From NCBI GenBank assembly GCA_051967755.1, contig JBQDYD010000005.1, forward strand, positions 145,780 through 209,779: a DNA stretch of 64,000 nt. The letters run 5' to 3'. Position 1 is the first letter of the stretch, and each line of letters starts with the position of its first letter. The notes under the pieces are model-generated. The model was not told the DNA's origin. It was given only the letters and a program-made list of their open reading frames with translations, and did no database searches. Made by a program: the position numbers and the translations under genes. This document shows positions 17,637-27,084 of the stretch, piece after piece. Origin of the DNA: UBA1672 sp051967755. GTDB lineage: Bacteria; Pseudomonadota; Alphaproteobacteria; Micavibrionales; Micavibrionaceae.

Positions 17637-17990
17637 ATGACAGAAGCCTCACCACAACCAATTGTGATCGTCAACGGAACACGAGACCATGAAGGAGAAG
17701 CATGGATCGGTGATTTCTCCCATGATGAAGGCTTTTGGGTCGCATTGCGCATCGATGAAGATAAGGTTGAAGACTTCGAAGAAGCATACGACAACTTCAT
17801 GCGTCTGGGCATCTCATTCGACATTACCGAATATGCAGATAAGGTTGTACAACAGGGTGAGCCTGGTGACCTTTGGCCCAACCATGATGAATTCAATGAG
17901 CTAAAACGTGTTTACGGCCGAGGCAATTTAAAAGATATGGACGGACAAAACGGTAACAATCAAGATCATACAGAAAGACTTGATTTTTAG
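17637..17990 (+). CDS. hypothetical 117-aa acidic protein
   Basis: An acidic 117-residue protein with no recognised domain. The first 70 residues look like a compact alpha/beta domain (IVIVNGTRDHEGEAWIGDF, then FWVALRIDEDKVEDFEEAY). The tail is rich in Asn, Gly and charged residues and probably disordered. It is 15 nt upstream of the next gene and shares its promoter. Confidence 0.7.
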   Translation: MTEASPQPIVIVNGTRDHEGEAWIGDFSHDEGFWVALRIDEDKVEDFEEAYDNFMRLGISFDITEYADKVVQQGEPGDLWPNHDEFNELKRVYGRGNLKDMDGQNGNNQDHTERLDF

Positions 17991-18005
17991 AAACAGGGAA
18001 ACTGA

Positions 18006-19370
18006 GTGAAAACAGCACCAAATCTAAAAGAAGAACACGATAAGGCCAACCATCGTGATTTCAATGTAGCATTTAGTGAATCCGGAAAAGTACTTGATCC
18101 GGAAGAAGGTCTGCGCCGTTTTTTAATTAAAACGCGTGAACTTATCGCGACAGATGAACAGCATTTTACGGAAGAGCTTTTCTCTGACATTTTCGCGCTT
18201 TATGAAACCGGTCATTTGGCGGCAGAAGCGGCCCACGGAAGCACGAAAACGTTAGAAGAAGATCCGGCGATGGCCGGGCTTGCCGTCACATCAACAGCGG
18301 CGGCGATATACCTGCTCTCAAGCATCAACAGCCAGCGCGGGGCAAAAGCAAGTGAATACAGACATGCCCTGAAGATGTTTGTGGACTATGAAAATGATAC
18401 GCATAACGAAGCCAATGGTAATACCAAAGAAGAACGCCGCGCCGTTGCCACAGAGAACCTTCGTGAAAAAATGCGTAGTAGCGGATTGCAATTCGTGAAT
18501 CTTCCGGATGAACAAAAGAAGTTCCACAAACAAGAATTTCGTGAGATTGCCGCAAAGAAAGGCATCGGTGAACCTTTAACATCCGGCACTGTTAAACGCG
18601 CGGGCAATTTCCTTAGGAAGCCATTCCACGAAAAAATCGCGGTAACGGGCACCTCACTCTCATGGCTTATGTTTCAAGGAGAACGAGCAGCAGGATTTGC
18701 AGGTAAAGTTTTCACAGAATACGTAAAAAACCCGTTTCGGGTGCATAAAATCGCACATAGTACGGCGTTGGGCGTTCGTGAAGGGTCAAAGCTTGCCGAT
18801 GACCTTAAAGAGCAACGCAAAGAAGGGAAAACAAACACCCTCCCCGATGGTGAAGAAGCCAAGAAACAAGCAAAGCCGCTTACACTCGCGCAGTTACATA
18901 GTGTTAACCTCGGCTCAATTGCTAAAATCGGGTATGGCTGGACGGACGAAGAAAAAGACGACCTGATCAAAATCATGAGAGATCAAGAAATGCATGAACA
19001 GGCCGCGGTGCGCGCAAAACGCAGCATGTATGTGCAAGGTGGCTTTATGGCACTTCAATTAGCTCTTATCCCTGTAAAAATGCTTAATGAGCAACAGCGT
19101 GACACGGTTTGGATGAATGTATATTCCTTCTTCGCCCCTATGGGGCCACTAAAAGGCTTCGCTGATGAATTAAGATCAGAACGTGCTAAGGCGAACAGTA
19201 AGCTCGCCGAAAAGGCAGAACGTCTTGGTAATATATTAGGCATCGATGCCGACTCTCTGCGCTCGGATGAGGCATATGACGAAGATGAAATAGACTACGA
19301 TAATGACAATGATTTGGACGATGACGATCACCACGATCCACCGCGCGGGGATGAACCCGGATTACACTAA
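18006..19370 (+). CDS. hypothetical 454-aa protein with acidic tail
   Basis: Starts at GTG 18006. There is an Ala-rich hydrophobic stretch around residues 90-105 (MAGLAVTSTAAAIYLLSS) and another around 345-360 (GGFMALQLALIPVKML), which could be membrane-interacting helices. Most of the rest is charged and helical. The last ~35 residues are almost all Asp and Glu with His, followed by PPRGDEPGLH. No family recognised. It could be a membrane-associated or secreted protein. Confidence 0.7.
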   Translation: MKTAPNLKEEHDKANHRDFNVAFSESGKVLDPEEGLRRFLIKTRELIATDEQHFTEELFSDIFALYETGHLAAEAAHGSTKTLEEDPAMAGLAVTSTAAAIYLLSSINSQRGAKASEYRHALKMFVDYENDTHNEANGNTKEERRAVATENLREKMRSSGLQFVNLPDEQKKFHKQEFREIAAKKGIGEPLTSGTVKRAGNFLRKPFHEKIAVTGTSLSWLMFQGERAAGFAGKVFTEYVKNPFRVHKIAHSTALGVREGSKLADDLKEQRKEGKTNTLPDGEEAKKQAKPLTLAQLHSVNLGSIAKIGYGWTDEEKDDLIKIMRDQEMHEQAAVRAKRSMYVQGGFMALQLALIPVKMLNEQQRDTVWMNVYSFFAPMGPLKGFADELRSERAKANSKLAEKAERLGNILGIDADSLRSDEAYDEDEIDYDNDNDLDDDDHHDPPRGDEPGLH

Positions 19371-19379
19371 GACGTTTTC

Positions 19380-19835
19380 TTAAAACACTTTCTCAATCAT
19401 CGCATCAACGCCCTGCTCTATCATGTCATAAGCTTTCTTAAAGGCCGCTTTATCCCCATAATACGGATCAGACACATCCACCCCGTTATAGCCATCATGA
19501 TAATCAAGAAACAGTTTGATTTTATCGTGATATTTTTCATCTATCATGCGGCGCATCGTACGCTCATGCCCTTTATCCAAAGCGATAATCAAATCAAATT
19601 TATCAAAATCCTCTTCGGTGATTTTACGCGCCCTTAAATCTGACATTTCAATGCCGTGCTCTGCGGCCATTTCAATCGCCCTGATATCCGGCGTAGAGCC
19701 GATATGATACCCAAAAGTACCGGCAGAATCATATGTAGCATCTAACCCCTGTGCATTAACACGATCCCTGAATACCGCCTCTGCCGTTGGTGATCGGCAA
19801 ATATTCCCGGTACAAACAAAAAGAACAGAAACCAT
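19380..19835 (-). CDS. low-molecular-weight protein-tyrosine phosphatase
   Basis: A 151-residue LMW-PTP. The active-site loop CTGNICRSPT (C-x5-R-S) is at the N terminus and the general-acid motif DPYYG near the C terminus. Start is taken at ATG 19835 (MVSVLFVCTG), where the domain begins; the frame is open upstream but that part is unlike the family. Such enzymes dephosphorylate protein or small-molecule phosphotyrosine, often in polysaccharide regulation. It is divergent from olsB. Confidence 0.92.
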   Translation of the reverse strand: MVSVLFVCTGNICRSPTAEAVFRDRVNAQGLDATYDSAGTFGYHIGSTPDIRAIEMAAEHGIEMSDLRARKITEEDFDKFDLIIALDKGHERTMRRMIDEKYHDKIKLFLDYHDGYNGVDVSDPYYGDKAAFKKAYDMIEQGVDAMIEKVF

Positions 19836-19957
19836 TGCAAAAACATCCCTCTTAAATTGATAACTATGTACATCTATGCAAAATAGTATACTCTGACAAG
19901 CCACAAGCAAAGAAGTACTTAATCTATTGAGACTAAAATAGGAAAAACGCATCCGCA

Positions 19958-20773
19958 ATGAGCGATAATAAAGACATAGAGCAAGAAGAAGCGTATGTAC
20001 GTTTAGCTCAGACACCAGAAGAAATAGCAGAAGCACAGCGATTAAGATATACCGTATTTTATGATGAATACGGCGCGCAACCCTCAGATGAAATGCGCAA
20101 GGATAAACGTGACTTTGACGAATATGATAATGTTACAGATCACCTGATTGTTTTGGCCAAAGACCCTGCAACAAAACAGGAAATGATTGTCGGCACATAC
20201 CGCCTTTTGCGGCAAGATATCGCAGAAAAGCACGGTAATTTTTACTCAAGCGACGAATATGATCTTTCAAAACTCCTTCAAAGTGACAATTATTTGCTGG
20301 AACTTGGTCGATCCTGTGTGTTGGCGGACTACCGCACTAAGCCGATTCTAAATAAACTATGGCAAGGTATAGCGGACTACATCACGCAACATAATATCGA
20401 TTTATTATTTGGCTGTGCCAGCTTTCAAGGGGTGAGTGTCGATTCAATCGCACAGCAATTATCTTATCTGCATCATTTTCATTCAACACCGGAAGATATC
20501 AGCCCTGTTGCCGTCGATGACCGTTTTGTAGATATGAATTTACACCCGAAAGATGCCCTGAATGAAAAGCGCCTTTTCGCGTCACTCCCCCCACTGATAA
20601 AAGGGTATCTGCGACTTGGAGCAACCATTGGCAAAGGCGCAGTTATTGACCATCAGTTTAATACAATTGATGTCTGCATTGTCGTACAAACCAGCCTAAT
20701 GACCGACCGCTATCGCAAATATTATGAGCGCAGATTACGTAAGGCTATGCCCGGTCAAAATGACAAAGCATAA
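19958..20773 (+). CDS. olsB: L-ornithine N-alpha-acyltransferase-like protein (OlsB)
   Basis: A 271-residue GNAT-like acyltransferase. Family landmarks are RLRYTVFYDEYGA, YLLELGRSCVLADYR, and the C-terminal RLGATIGKGAVIDHQFNTIDVCIVV, typical of OlsB, which transfers a 3-hydroxyacyl group from ACP to the alpha-amino group of ornithine. The next gene encodes the O-acyltransferase that completes ornithine lipid, so pathway and context agree. Confidence 0.88.
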   Translation: MSDNKDIEQEEAYVRLAQTPEEIAEAQRLRYTVFYDEYGAQPSDEMRKDKRDFDEYDNVTDHLIVLAKDPATKQEMIVGTYRLLRQDIAEKHGNFYSSDEYDLSKLLQSDNYLLELGRSCVLADYRTKPILNKLWQGIADYITQHNIDLLFGCASFQGVSVDSIAQQLSYLHHFHSTPEDISPVAVDDRFVDMNLHPKDALNEKRLFASLPPLIKGYLRLGATIGKGAVIDHQFNTIDVCIVVQTSLMTDRYRKYYERRLRKAMPGQNDKA

Positions 20774-20784
20774 GGTACGGCATC

Positions 20785-21558
20785 ATGAGAACGGCGATTG
20801 CTGCTTTTAAATTCCTATTATTTACTCTTCTAAGCTTACTGGTAGCGCCGCTTCAAATACTGACCTTAATGATACATAAAGGTAACGGCGCATACATAAT
20901 ACCCTGGTTATGGCAAAAAACCGTCTGCAAGATCTTTCGCATAAAAGTTATTGTAGAGGGCACCCCCTACACCGACAGCCAAACAATTTATGTCTCCAAC
21001 CATATCTCATATCTCGACATTCCGGCCGTCGGAAGAATCTTGCGCGCCTCCTTTGTCGCGAAAAAAGACGTTGCATCTTGGCCTGTCTTCGGCTTCCTTT
21101 CCAAATTACAACAAACTGCATTCATCAGCCGCTCACGTGAAGATGCAAAAAAGGAAAAGCATGCGCTGGATAATATGTTAACAGACGGAAAAAGCCTTAT
21201 TATTTTCCCTGAGGGAACCTCAACAGACGGCAGAGAAGTTCTACCTTTCAAATCCAGCCTTTTTTCAATCGCATATCGTGAGGGCTTAGACGACATCATG
21301 ATACAGCCCTTCACGATTAGCATGTCACGTGTAGATAATAAGGACATCACGACACAGGAAATTCGGGATATTTACTCTTGGCATATTAACATGGACACAC
21401 CTCTGGAAAAGCACCTTTGGCGCTTTGCAAAAAGCACCGGAGCAGAAATTAAAGTGACTTTTCACACGGAAATTCGCGCTAGCGACTTTTCAGATCGTAA
21501 AACACTTGCTAAAACATCCCACAACGCCGTATCGAATGGATTAAATATAAAAACATAA
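20785..21558 (+). CDS. olsA: 1-acyl-glycerol-3-phosphate/lyso-ornithine-lipid acyltransferase (OlsA/PlsC family)
   Basis: A 257-residue acyltransferase with an N-terminal membrane segment (FKFLLFTLLSLLVAPLQIL), the HX4D motif in SNHISYLDIPA, and FPEGTSTDG. Coupled 11 nt downstream of olsB, it most likely adds the second acyl chain to lyso-ornithine lipid. A general PlsC function in phospholipid synthesis is also possible. Confidence 0.85.
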   Translation: MRTAIAAFKFLLFTLLSLLVAPLQILTLMIHKGNGAYIIPWLWQKTVCKIFRIKVIVEGTPYTDSQTIYVSNHISYLDIPAVGRILRASFVAKKDVASWPVFGFLSKLQQTAFISRSREDAKKEKHALDNMLTDGKSLIIFPEGTSTDGREVLPFKSSLFSIAYREGLDDIMIQPFTISMSRVDNKDITTQEIRDIYSWHINMDTPLEKHLWRFAKSTGAEIKVTFHTEIRASDFSDRKTLAKTSHNAVSNGLNIKT

Positions 21559-21568
21559 GGAAAGAATT

Positions 21569-21784
21569 ATGAACTTTGACGCAGAAGAAATGTCGAAACT
21601 AAAAAACTATCTGGAGCGTGTTTTCAAAAGCTCAGGCATTACAGTTAAGAAAAGAGATAAAGCAAACGACTCAATCGAAGTCATGGTGGACGGCGAATTT
21701 GTAGGACTGATTTACAAAATCATTGATGAAGGTGAAACGTCATATAATTTTGATATGGCTATCTTGGACATTGACCTTATCTAA
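21569..21784 (+). CDS. DUF3126 family protein
   Basis: A 71-residue acidic protein matching the alphaproteobacterial DUF3126 family (VFKSSGITVKKRDKANDSIEV, then VGLIYKIIDEGETSYNFDMAIL). An AAGGAA ribosome-binding site precedes the ATG. Function unknown; family members often lie near cysE-type genes, which is not the case here. It is 10 nt after olsA. Confidence 0.85.
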   Translation: MNFDAEEMSKLKNYLERVFKSSGITVKKRDKANDSIEVMVDGEFVGLIYKIIDEGETSYNFDMAILDIDLI

Positions 21785-21835
21785 TGATGCCCAAGTGTTT
21801 TTACAAAAACTGTTAGAATTGATATAATTTTCAGC

Positions 21836-22306
21836 ATGTTGAGGATACGAACAAGAATACAATCAGGCCTGATAACACTGGTAATCTTATCCGGTTTCTT
21901 GTTCTCTCATCATGCTCATGCAATAGAAGCGTTAAAATTTCGAGACGAATACAGCACAACGCTTAAATTTCAGATCGATCACTTCCTTCAGCAAGAGCAA
22001 AGAAGCGACGCATCACAATATGTAATTGCCACTGTCGACCTTAATAATGACGGGGTGAGTGAACACATACTGAAGCGCAAATCATGTAATACACCTGTTT
22101 CAACATGCACTTTCATAATTATTGCTGAAAAAGGTGATCGAATCCTGCTATTATCAAAAATCAGTGCCAAAAACCTTATGGTAGATGGTAAGGTAACATA
22201 CGGTGTAAAAAACCTTTTGGCATTCAATGATGATATGAATGACTACGAATATGATATATATATGTGGTCGCCAAAGGAAAAGCTGTATATAATGGATGGT
22301 AATTAG
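21836..22306 (+). CDS. hypothetical secreted 156-aa protein
   Basis: Has a signal peptide (residues 1-31, ending HHAHA) and then a domain with VDLNNDGVSEHILKRKSCNTPVSTC, where D-L-N-N-D-G resembles a calcium-binding or FG-GAP-like loop and two cysteines may form a disulphide. No family assigned. It is 20 nt before the first of the two cysteine-containing secreted paralogues and may be co-transcribed. Confidence 0.65.
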   Translation: MLRIRTRIQSGLITLVILSGFLFSHHAHAIEALKFRDEYSTTLKFQIDHFLQQEQRSDASQYVIATVDLNNDGVSEHILKRKSCNTPVSTCTFIIIAEKGDRILLLSKISAKNLMVDGKVTYGVKNLLAFNDDMNDYEYDIYMWSPKEKLYIMDGN

Positions 22307-22338
22307 GTAAAGGGCTAAACTCTATTGTGCTAAAAAGG

Positions 22339-23688
22339 ATGGTATATAAATCTAACTTTGCTTTACTCTGCATGGCATTTGCAGTGTCTTTCTCTTTTGG
22401 TGCACATGCGGCATGCTCTCCGGGAATTCCTTGTACTGACTACGATATTTATAACGACACAACATCAGGAACAGATGCCGGCTTAAACGGCCCGAAAACA
22501 GGAACTCCTGCGCCGCATACAAACACAACAGGTTCCACAACAAGCGCCTGTGACGGTAACTTCATGAACCAAATATACAGCCAAGCCTATATGGGGGCTA
22601 GCCGTGAAGTCATTATGAGTGAACAAATCATTCACAAACCTGACAGTGTTTTAGAATATACATGTTTTGATCAGTGGGCCGCCGTAACAGCCGAACATGC
22701 CCCAACATTTTCAGAATCAACATTCTGGGAGAATCATGAGATTTGTACGTCCACCGGTGACAGTACGGCCACTGCAGGTCGCCCCCCAACATGCGCAAGC
22801 AGCGGTGACAACACAGTATCCCCATATGAAATTGAAATAAATGTTGTCTACCCGGATACGACGTTAGATGACACGATCAGGTTGCTTGTTTACGATTCCC
22901 TTCAAACATATATTGATAACAACTTCAGCCACACATTCCTTGGCGAAGCGACAACAATTGACAATGATATAGACACAACAGGCTCATCAGGCAGTCAACT
23001 TGGCTCCGGAAGTTATAATTGCTCTCACATGGCGACTGTTTGGAATATTGCAAAATGTATCGACTTCATGGAAGATGACCGCTTCAGAACATTTGAAGAC
23101 CTCGTCAATGCAGACCCACGATCAATCCCCGCTGAATGTTCTCCGAGTAATAGCTCCGTTGACACAATCGAAGCCGGTAACAACTCAACTAAACTGGACA
23201 GCACCAGCCCGGGAAGCAGCGCAAGCGCAACATCTGTTATGGACCCCTGCCCCGCCGCAGGTACACCTGTTTCGGGTGTTAACACAGATTTTTCTAATGA
23301 CCTTATCCGTGTTGCGAATAATTGTGACGACAGCAGTAACATAAATGCCTATTCAAGCTTTGATGTTATGGAGTTGATCGATGAAATGATTTTAGGCGTT
23401 CAGTTAGGATCAGTTGGTACATACATCCCCGGAACAGGCGGCAGCACATCAGGCGTTGTCACTTGCTCAGACCCGCTTCCGACAGGTGTTCCGATTATCA
23501 CATATCAATATGATCGTGATATTGGCGGAGGCCCCGGATTGGTAACAACGATTGATAGAACAGCACGAGTGCATTATGAGCATATCTGTCCAAACCCCGG
23601 GTGTTATTACGTACCAGTCAAGCAGCCATATATTGTAAATGGCCCGATGCCGTCATCAACACCAACTGGGACATGTGTACCGTACTAA
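22339..23688 (+). CDS. secreted cysteine-containing protein, paralogue A
   Basis: Signal peptide ending HAACSPG, then a mature protein with many cysteines in pairs. Blocks shared with the next gene: KPDSVLEYTCFDQ, YNC..MATVWNIAKCIDF, and near the C terminus YEHICPNPGCYY. A Ser/Thr/Gly-rich low-complexity insert lies between the shared blocks. The frame also opens with GTG at 22327, but ATG 22339 gives a better signal peptide. Probably disulphide-bonded in the periplasm or on the surface. No known domain. Confidence 0.7.
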   Translation: MVYKSNFALLCMAFAVSFSFGAHAACSPGIPCTDYDIYNDTTSGTDAGLNGPKTGTPAPHTNTTGSTTSACDGNFMNQIYSQAYMGASREVIMSEQIIHKPDSVLEYTCFDQWAAVTAEHAPTFSESTFWENHEICTSTGDSTATAGRPPTCASSGDNTVSPYEIEINVVYPDTTLDDTIRLLVYDSLQTYIDNNFSHTFLGEATTIDNDIDTTGSSGSQLGSGSYNCSHMATVWNIAKCIDFMEDDRFRTFEDLVNADPRSIPAECSPSNSSVDTIEAGNNSTKLDSTSPGSSASATSVMDPCPAAGTPVSGVNTDFSNDLIRVANNCDDSSNINAYSSFDVMELIDEMILGVQLGSVGTYIPGTGGSTSGVVTCSDPLPTGVPIITYQYDRDIGGGPGLVTTIDRTARVHYEHICPNPGCYYVPVKQPYIVNGPMPSSTPTGTCVPY

Positions 23689-23767
23689 TAAATGGTATTT
23701 GCTTTGATATAAGATATTTGTGTAGAATATAGGAGTTTAAAACGTGACCGTAGCGAAGGACAAAACG

Positions 23768-24691
23768 ATGTCAAAAAATACAGTATTATATAAGTTGCGC
23801 ACATTTATGATGCTGACTTTATCTTTTGCATTCCTTGTGACGACCACAACACAATCACAAGCAGCGTCCGTTATCGCAGACACGCCTTGTGACTCTCTTT
23901 ATTATGAATCACTTTCTGCCCGCGCATGGTTGGAAGCTCAGCGAGAAATCACACAAAACCAAAACATAATCCTAAAGCCTGACAGTGTATTTGAATATAC
24001 TTGTTTCGACCGTCTTGTCGGTGAATTGGCAGACCACGCCGATGAAATGCTCAGTGAGACTTCATCATATGGTAGCCCTCTGAGCTCCACGAGCATGGAC
24101 AACGCGCTACAGAATCTCGTAATCAACTCTTTGACAGCTTACATTAACAATAATTTCGGTAGTAAAACCGGTGGTGGTGGATATAACCTACTTGCCGGTC
24201 ACACAGCCGCAGCAGGTATCAATAGTGTTCCGCAAAACATGGTCGGGCCGGCATATAACTGTGACATCATGGAACGTGTATGGAATGCTGCGAAATGTAT
24301 TAACTTCGTATCAAACTCAACAACTGATGGGTTTTTCACATTTCAAGAATACGCAACAACCGCAGATAAACGTGTTCTGCCGGTTGCATGTTCACCGATC
24401 ACGACAAACTGGGCGACCAACCTTGGTGCCGCTCTGACAGCAGGTCCATGGACAAATGACCCTGTGCAGACATACTTTGCACTGACAACACCGCAGAACT
24501 GTTCGGGTGCGAATTGCCCATGTTCAGGTGCTCCTGTTCCTACGGGTGTTCGTGTTATCAGATCAGGCTTTAGCAATAACGACTATGATGAGCATATCTG
24601 CCTACAGCCCGGGTGTCGTTATCACCCAGGTGGTGGTGACCCGCTTTTCTCAGGTGGTAGTACAGCTTCTGCAGGTTGTTACGGTAGATAA
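23768..24691 (+). CDS. secreted cysteine-containing protein, paralogue B
   Basis: I start at ATG 23768, which has GAAGG 8 nt upstream and gives a clean signal peptide (ending QSQAAS). The 307-residue product shares with the previous gene the blocks LKPDSVFEYTCFDR, YNCDIMERVWNAAKCINF and DEHICLQPGCRYHPGG in the same order, but lacks most of the low-complexity insert. The two arose by tandem duplication. Family unknown. Confidence 0.7.
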   Translation: MSKNTVLYKLRTFMMLTLSFAFLVTTTTQSQAASVIADTPCDSLYYESLSARAWLEAQREITQNQNIILKPDSVFEYTCFDRLVGELADHADEMLSETSSYGSPLSSTSMDNALQNLVINSLTAYINNNFGSKTGGGGYNLLAGHTAAAGINSVPQNMVGPAYNCDIMERVWNAAKCINFVSNSTTDGFFTFQEYATTADKRVLPVACSPITTNWATNLGAALTAGPWTNDPVQTYFALTTPQNCSGANCPCSGAPVPTGVRVIRSGFSNNDYDEHICLQPGCRYHPGGGDPLFSGGSTASAGCYGR

Positions 24692-24770
24692 TAATTTACC
24701 GCACTGAACGCAGCAGGGAATTCTATAGTTACACCTCTTTCTATTTAACCCGTTTTAAAGGCACGTAAAA

Positions 24771-26096
24771 ATGTATCCGGTATACTGGCTCGTTACATTT
24801 TTAAGTGCCCCTATCCTTCGTCTGATCTTAAAAAAACGCCTCTCCAAAGGTAAAGAGTCACAGTCACGATACCTTGAGAAAGCATCTATCATAAAAAAAG
24901 CCCGCCCGCCGGGAACGCTTATTTGGGTGCATGGGGCCAGTGTGGGAGAAGCACAATCCGCGCTGATATTAATAAACAAAATCACGCAAAGTTATCCTAA
25001 CATTAACGTCCTTATGACCACGGGCACCTTAACATCCGCCACTTTGATGGAAAAGAAACTCCCCCCGAATGCGTTTCATCAATTCTATCCGTTGGACCAC
25101 CCACAATGGGTTCAAAAATTCATACAGCATTGGCAACCTGACGCGGTACTTTGGATGGAATCAGAATTATGGCCGAACATGCTTTCTGCGATCAAAGATG
25201 CACAAATACCCGCGGCCCTTATCAATGCGCGCATGTCAGAGAAATCATTTCAAACATGGAAAAAAATACCGTCCCTTGCTAACAAAACGATTAGTACCTT
25301 TAATAGAATATTGTGCCAAACCCCAACGGACCAAGGGTATTACAATGCTTTAGGCGCTACTGATACACTGGTCACTGATAATTTAAAATACAGTGCAGCC
25401 CCCTTGTCATGTGATCAAGATGACTTAGAAACCCTACAGAAATCTATAACAGACAGGCCTGTTTGGCTGTACGCCAGCACACATGACGGCGAAGAACAAA
25501 TAGCTTGCGAACTTCATCGTAAACTGTCCAAGGAAATTCCCGCATTACTCACGATTATTGTTCCAAGGCATCCTGAACGCCGTAATGAAATACGCTCAAC
25601 ATGCTCTGCCGGTGATCTTAATTTCAAATTCCGCGGCGAGAATAAAGCACCGCCATCAAATACTGATCAGATCTATATCGCGGATACGCTTGGCGAATTA
25701 GGTCTGTTTTATACACTTTCCCCTGTTGCATGCATTGGCAGGTCATTAAGTAACGACGGCGGCGGTGGACATAATCCTATAGAAGCCGCGCAACAAAACA
25801 CAGCCGTAATCCACGGAAAGAACGTTCAAAACCTTCAAGATATTTACGATGAAATGAACAACGAAAATGCGGCCATTTGTGTTGATACCCCGCAAGACCT
25901 ATATGATACCATTAGAGAGCTTCTCTTGAATAAAGATAAGTTAAAAGAAGCACAAGAAAAGGCGCTGATATTCTCACGCAAAAAGGTTGGAGTTATTGAT
26001 GTTGTTATGTCAGAGCTTTTCCCCATCTTAGACAAATTACAAAACAATGGTAAGATATCTGTGAACATAGATAAGACAAGTAACGATGCCGCCTAA
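24771..26096 (+). CDS. waaA: 3-deoxy-D-manno-octulosonic acid transferase
   Basis: A 441-residue Kdo transferase (KdtA/WaaA) that adds Kdo to lipid A precursor at the inner membrane. It has an N-terminal membrane anchor (VYWLVTFLSAPILRLIL), the motif WVHGASVGEAQSALILI, VLWMESELWPNML, and the C-terminal nucleotide-sugar region GGGHNPIEAAQ. An AAAGG ribosome-binding site precedes the ATG. It overlaps lpxK by 11 nt. Confidence 0.95.
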   Translation: MYPVYWLVTFLSAPILRLILKKRLSKGKESQSRYLEKASIIKKARPPGTLIWVHGASVGEAQSALILINKITQSYPNINVLMTTGTLTSATLMEKKLPPNAFHQFYPLDHPQWVQKFIQHWQPDAVLWMESELWPNMLSAIKDAQIPAALINARMSEKSFQTWKKIPSLANKTISTFNRILCQTPTDQGYYNALGATDTLVTDNLKYSAAPLSCDQDDLETLQKSITDRPVWLYASTHDGEEQIACELHRKLSKEIPALLTIIVPRHPERRNEIRSTCSAGDLNFKFRGENKAPPSNTDQIYIADTLGELGLFYTLSPVACIGRSLSNDGGGGHNPIEAAQQNTAVIHGKNVQNLQDIYDEMNNENAAICVDTPQDLYDTIRELLLNKDKLKEAQEKALIFSRKKVGVIDVVMSELFPILDKLQNNGKISVNIDKTSNDAA

Positions 26097-27084
26097 GACA
26101 CCGGAATTCTGGTACAGATCCGCAGACACAAAACCAACATGCCGAGAGAAAATTCTATACCCGGCGGCCGCGGCCTATCAAATTGGTCATCGGGCCAATC
26201 TGGCTTTAACCAAAACACAGGCCGCAAACATACCCGTTATTTGTATCGGTAACCTTACAGCAGGAGGAAGTGGCAAGACCCCTATCTGTCTGGCAATTCA
26301 TAAAATCATACAGCAGCAACAGCTTTTTCATTCTCCCTTTTTCCTGACCCTTGGATATGGCGGCACTGCAACGCAACCGAAACGCATAGAGGATCATGAT
26401 GATGCATCGACTGTTGGAGATGAACCTTTAATCCTATCAAGCCATTGTAATACAATAATTTCCAAGAACCGTCACAGCGGTGCATGCTACGCGGATGAAC
26501 TCGGTGCGGACTGCGTCATTATGGATGACGGCCTGCAAAACCTTTCCTTAAAAAAGGATCTGACCTTTCTTGTGATTAACGGTGAAATGGGATTTGGAAA
26601 CAACAAAACTATCCCGGCCGGCCCATTAAGGGAACCGTTACAAAACGCCCTGACACGTACAGATGCGATCATTCTAATAGGGGAAGATAAAAGAAATACG
26701 CTTCGCCCCATAGAGGGCAAAAAGCCGGTATTTAAATGTGATATCGCAATTCCTGAAAACAACGCCCCCGATAAGGATGAAGAATATGTCGCTTTTTGCG
26801 GTTTGGGTTACCCTGATAAGTTCTTCAATACATTACATACGCAGGGCTATAAAATATTGAGCTCTCACCCTTATCCTGATCATCATCTCTATAATGAAGC
26901 GGATTTAGCTTTCCTGACGGGTTTAGCAAAAGAAAGCAACACGCAATTAATCACAACAGAAAAAGACTATGTTAAAATACCAAAGCCATATAGAAGTATG
27001 GTTTCTATGTTGCCGATAGAAATTGTATGGAAAGACGAAAGCGCGATAACTGCGTTTTTAAAAAACACTTTGGGTAAGTCATAA
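26086..27084 (+). CDS. lpxK: tetraacyldisaccharide 4'-kinase
   Basis: A 332-residue lipid A 4'-kinase. The P-loop is in GNLTAGGSGKTP and the second conserved block is DCVIMDDGLQN. It overlaps the Kdo transferase gene by 11 nt and its stop directly touches the next start, so translation is coupled through the lipid A operon. Confidence 0.95.
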   Translation: MPPKTPEFWYRSADTKPTCREKILYPAAAAYQIGHRANLALTKTQAANIPVICIGNLTAGGSGKTPICLAIHKIIQQQQLFHSPFFLTLGYGGTATQPKRIEDHDDASTVGDEPLILSSHCNTIISKNRHSGACYADELGADCVIMDDGLQNLSLKKDLTFLVINGEMGFGNNKTIPAGPLREPLQNALTRTDAIILIGEDKRNTLRPIEGKKPVFKCDIAIPENNAPDKDEEYVAFCGLGYPDKFFNTLHTQGYKILSSHPYPDHHLYNEADLAFLTGLAKESNTQLITTEKDYVKIPKPYRSMVSMLPIEIVWKDESAITAFLKNTLGKS

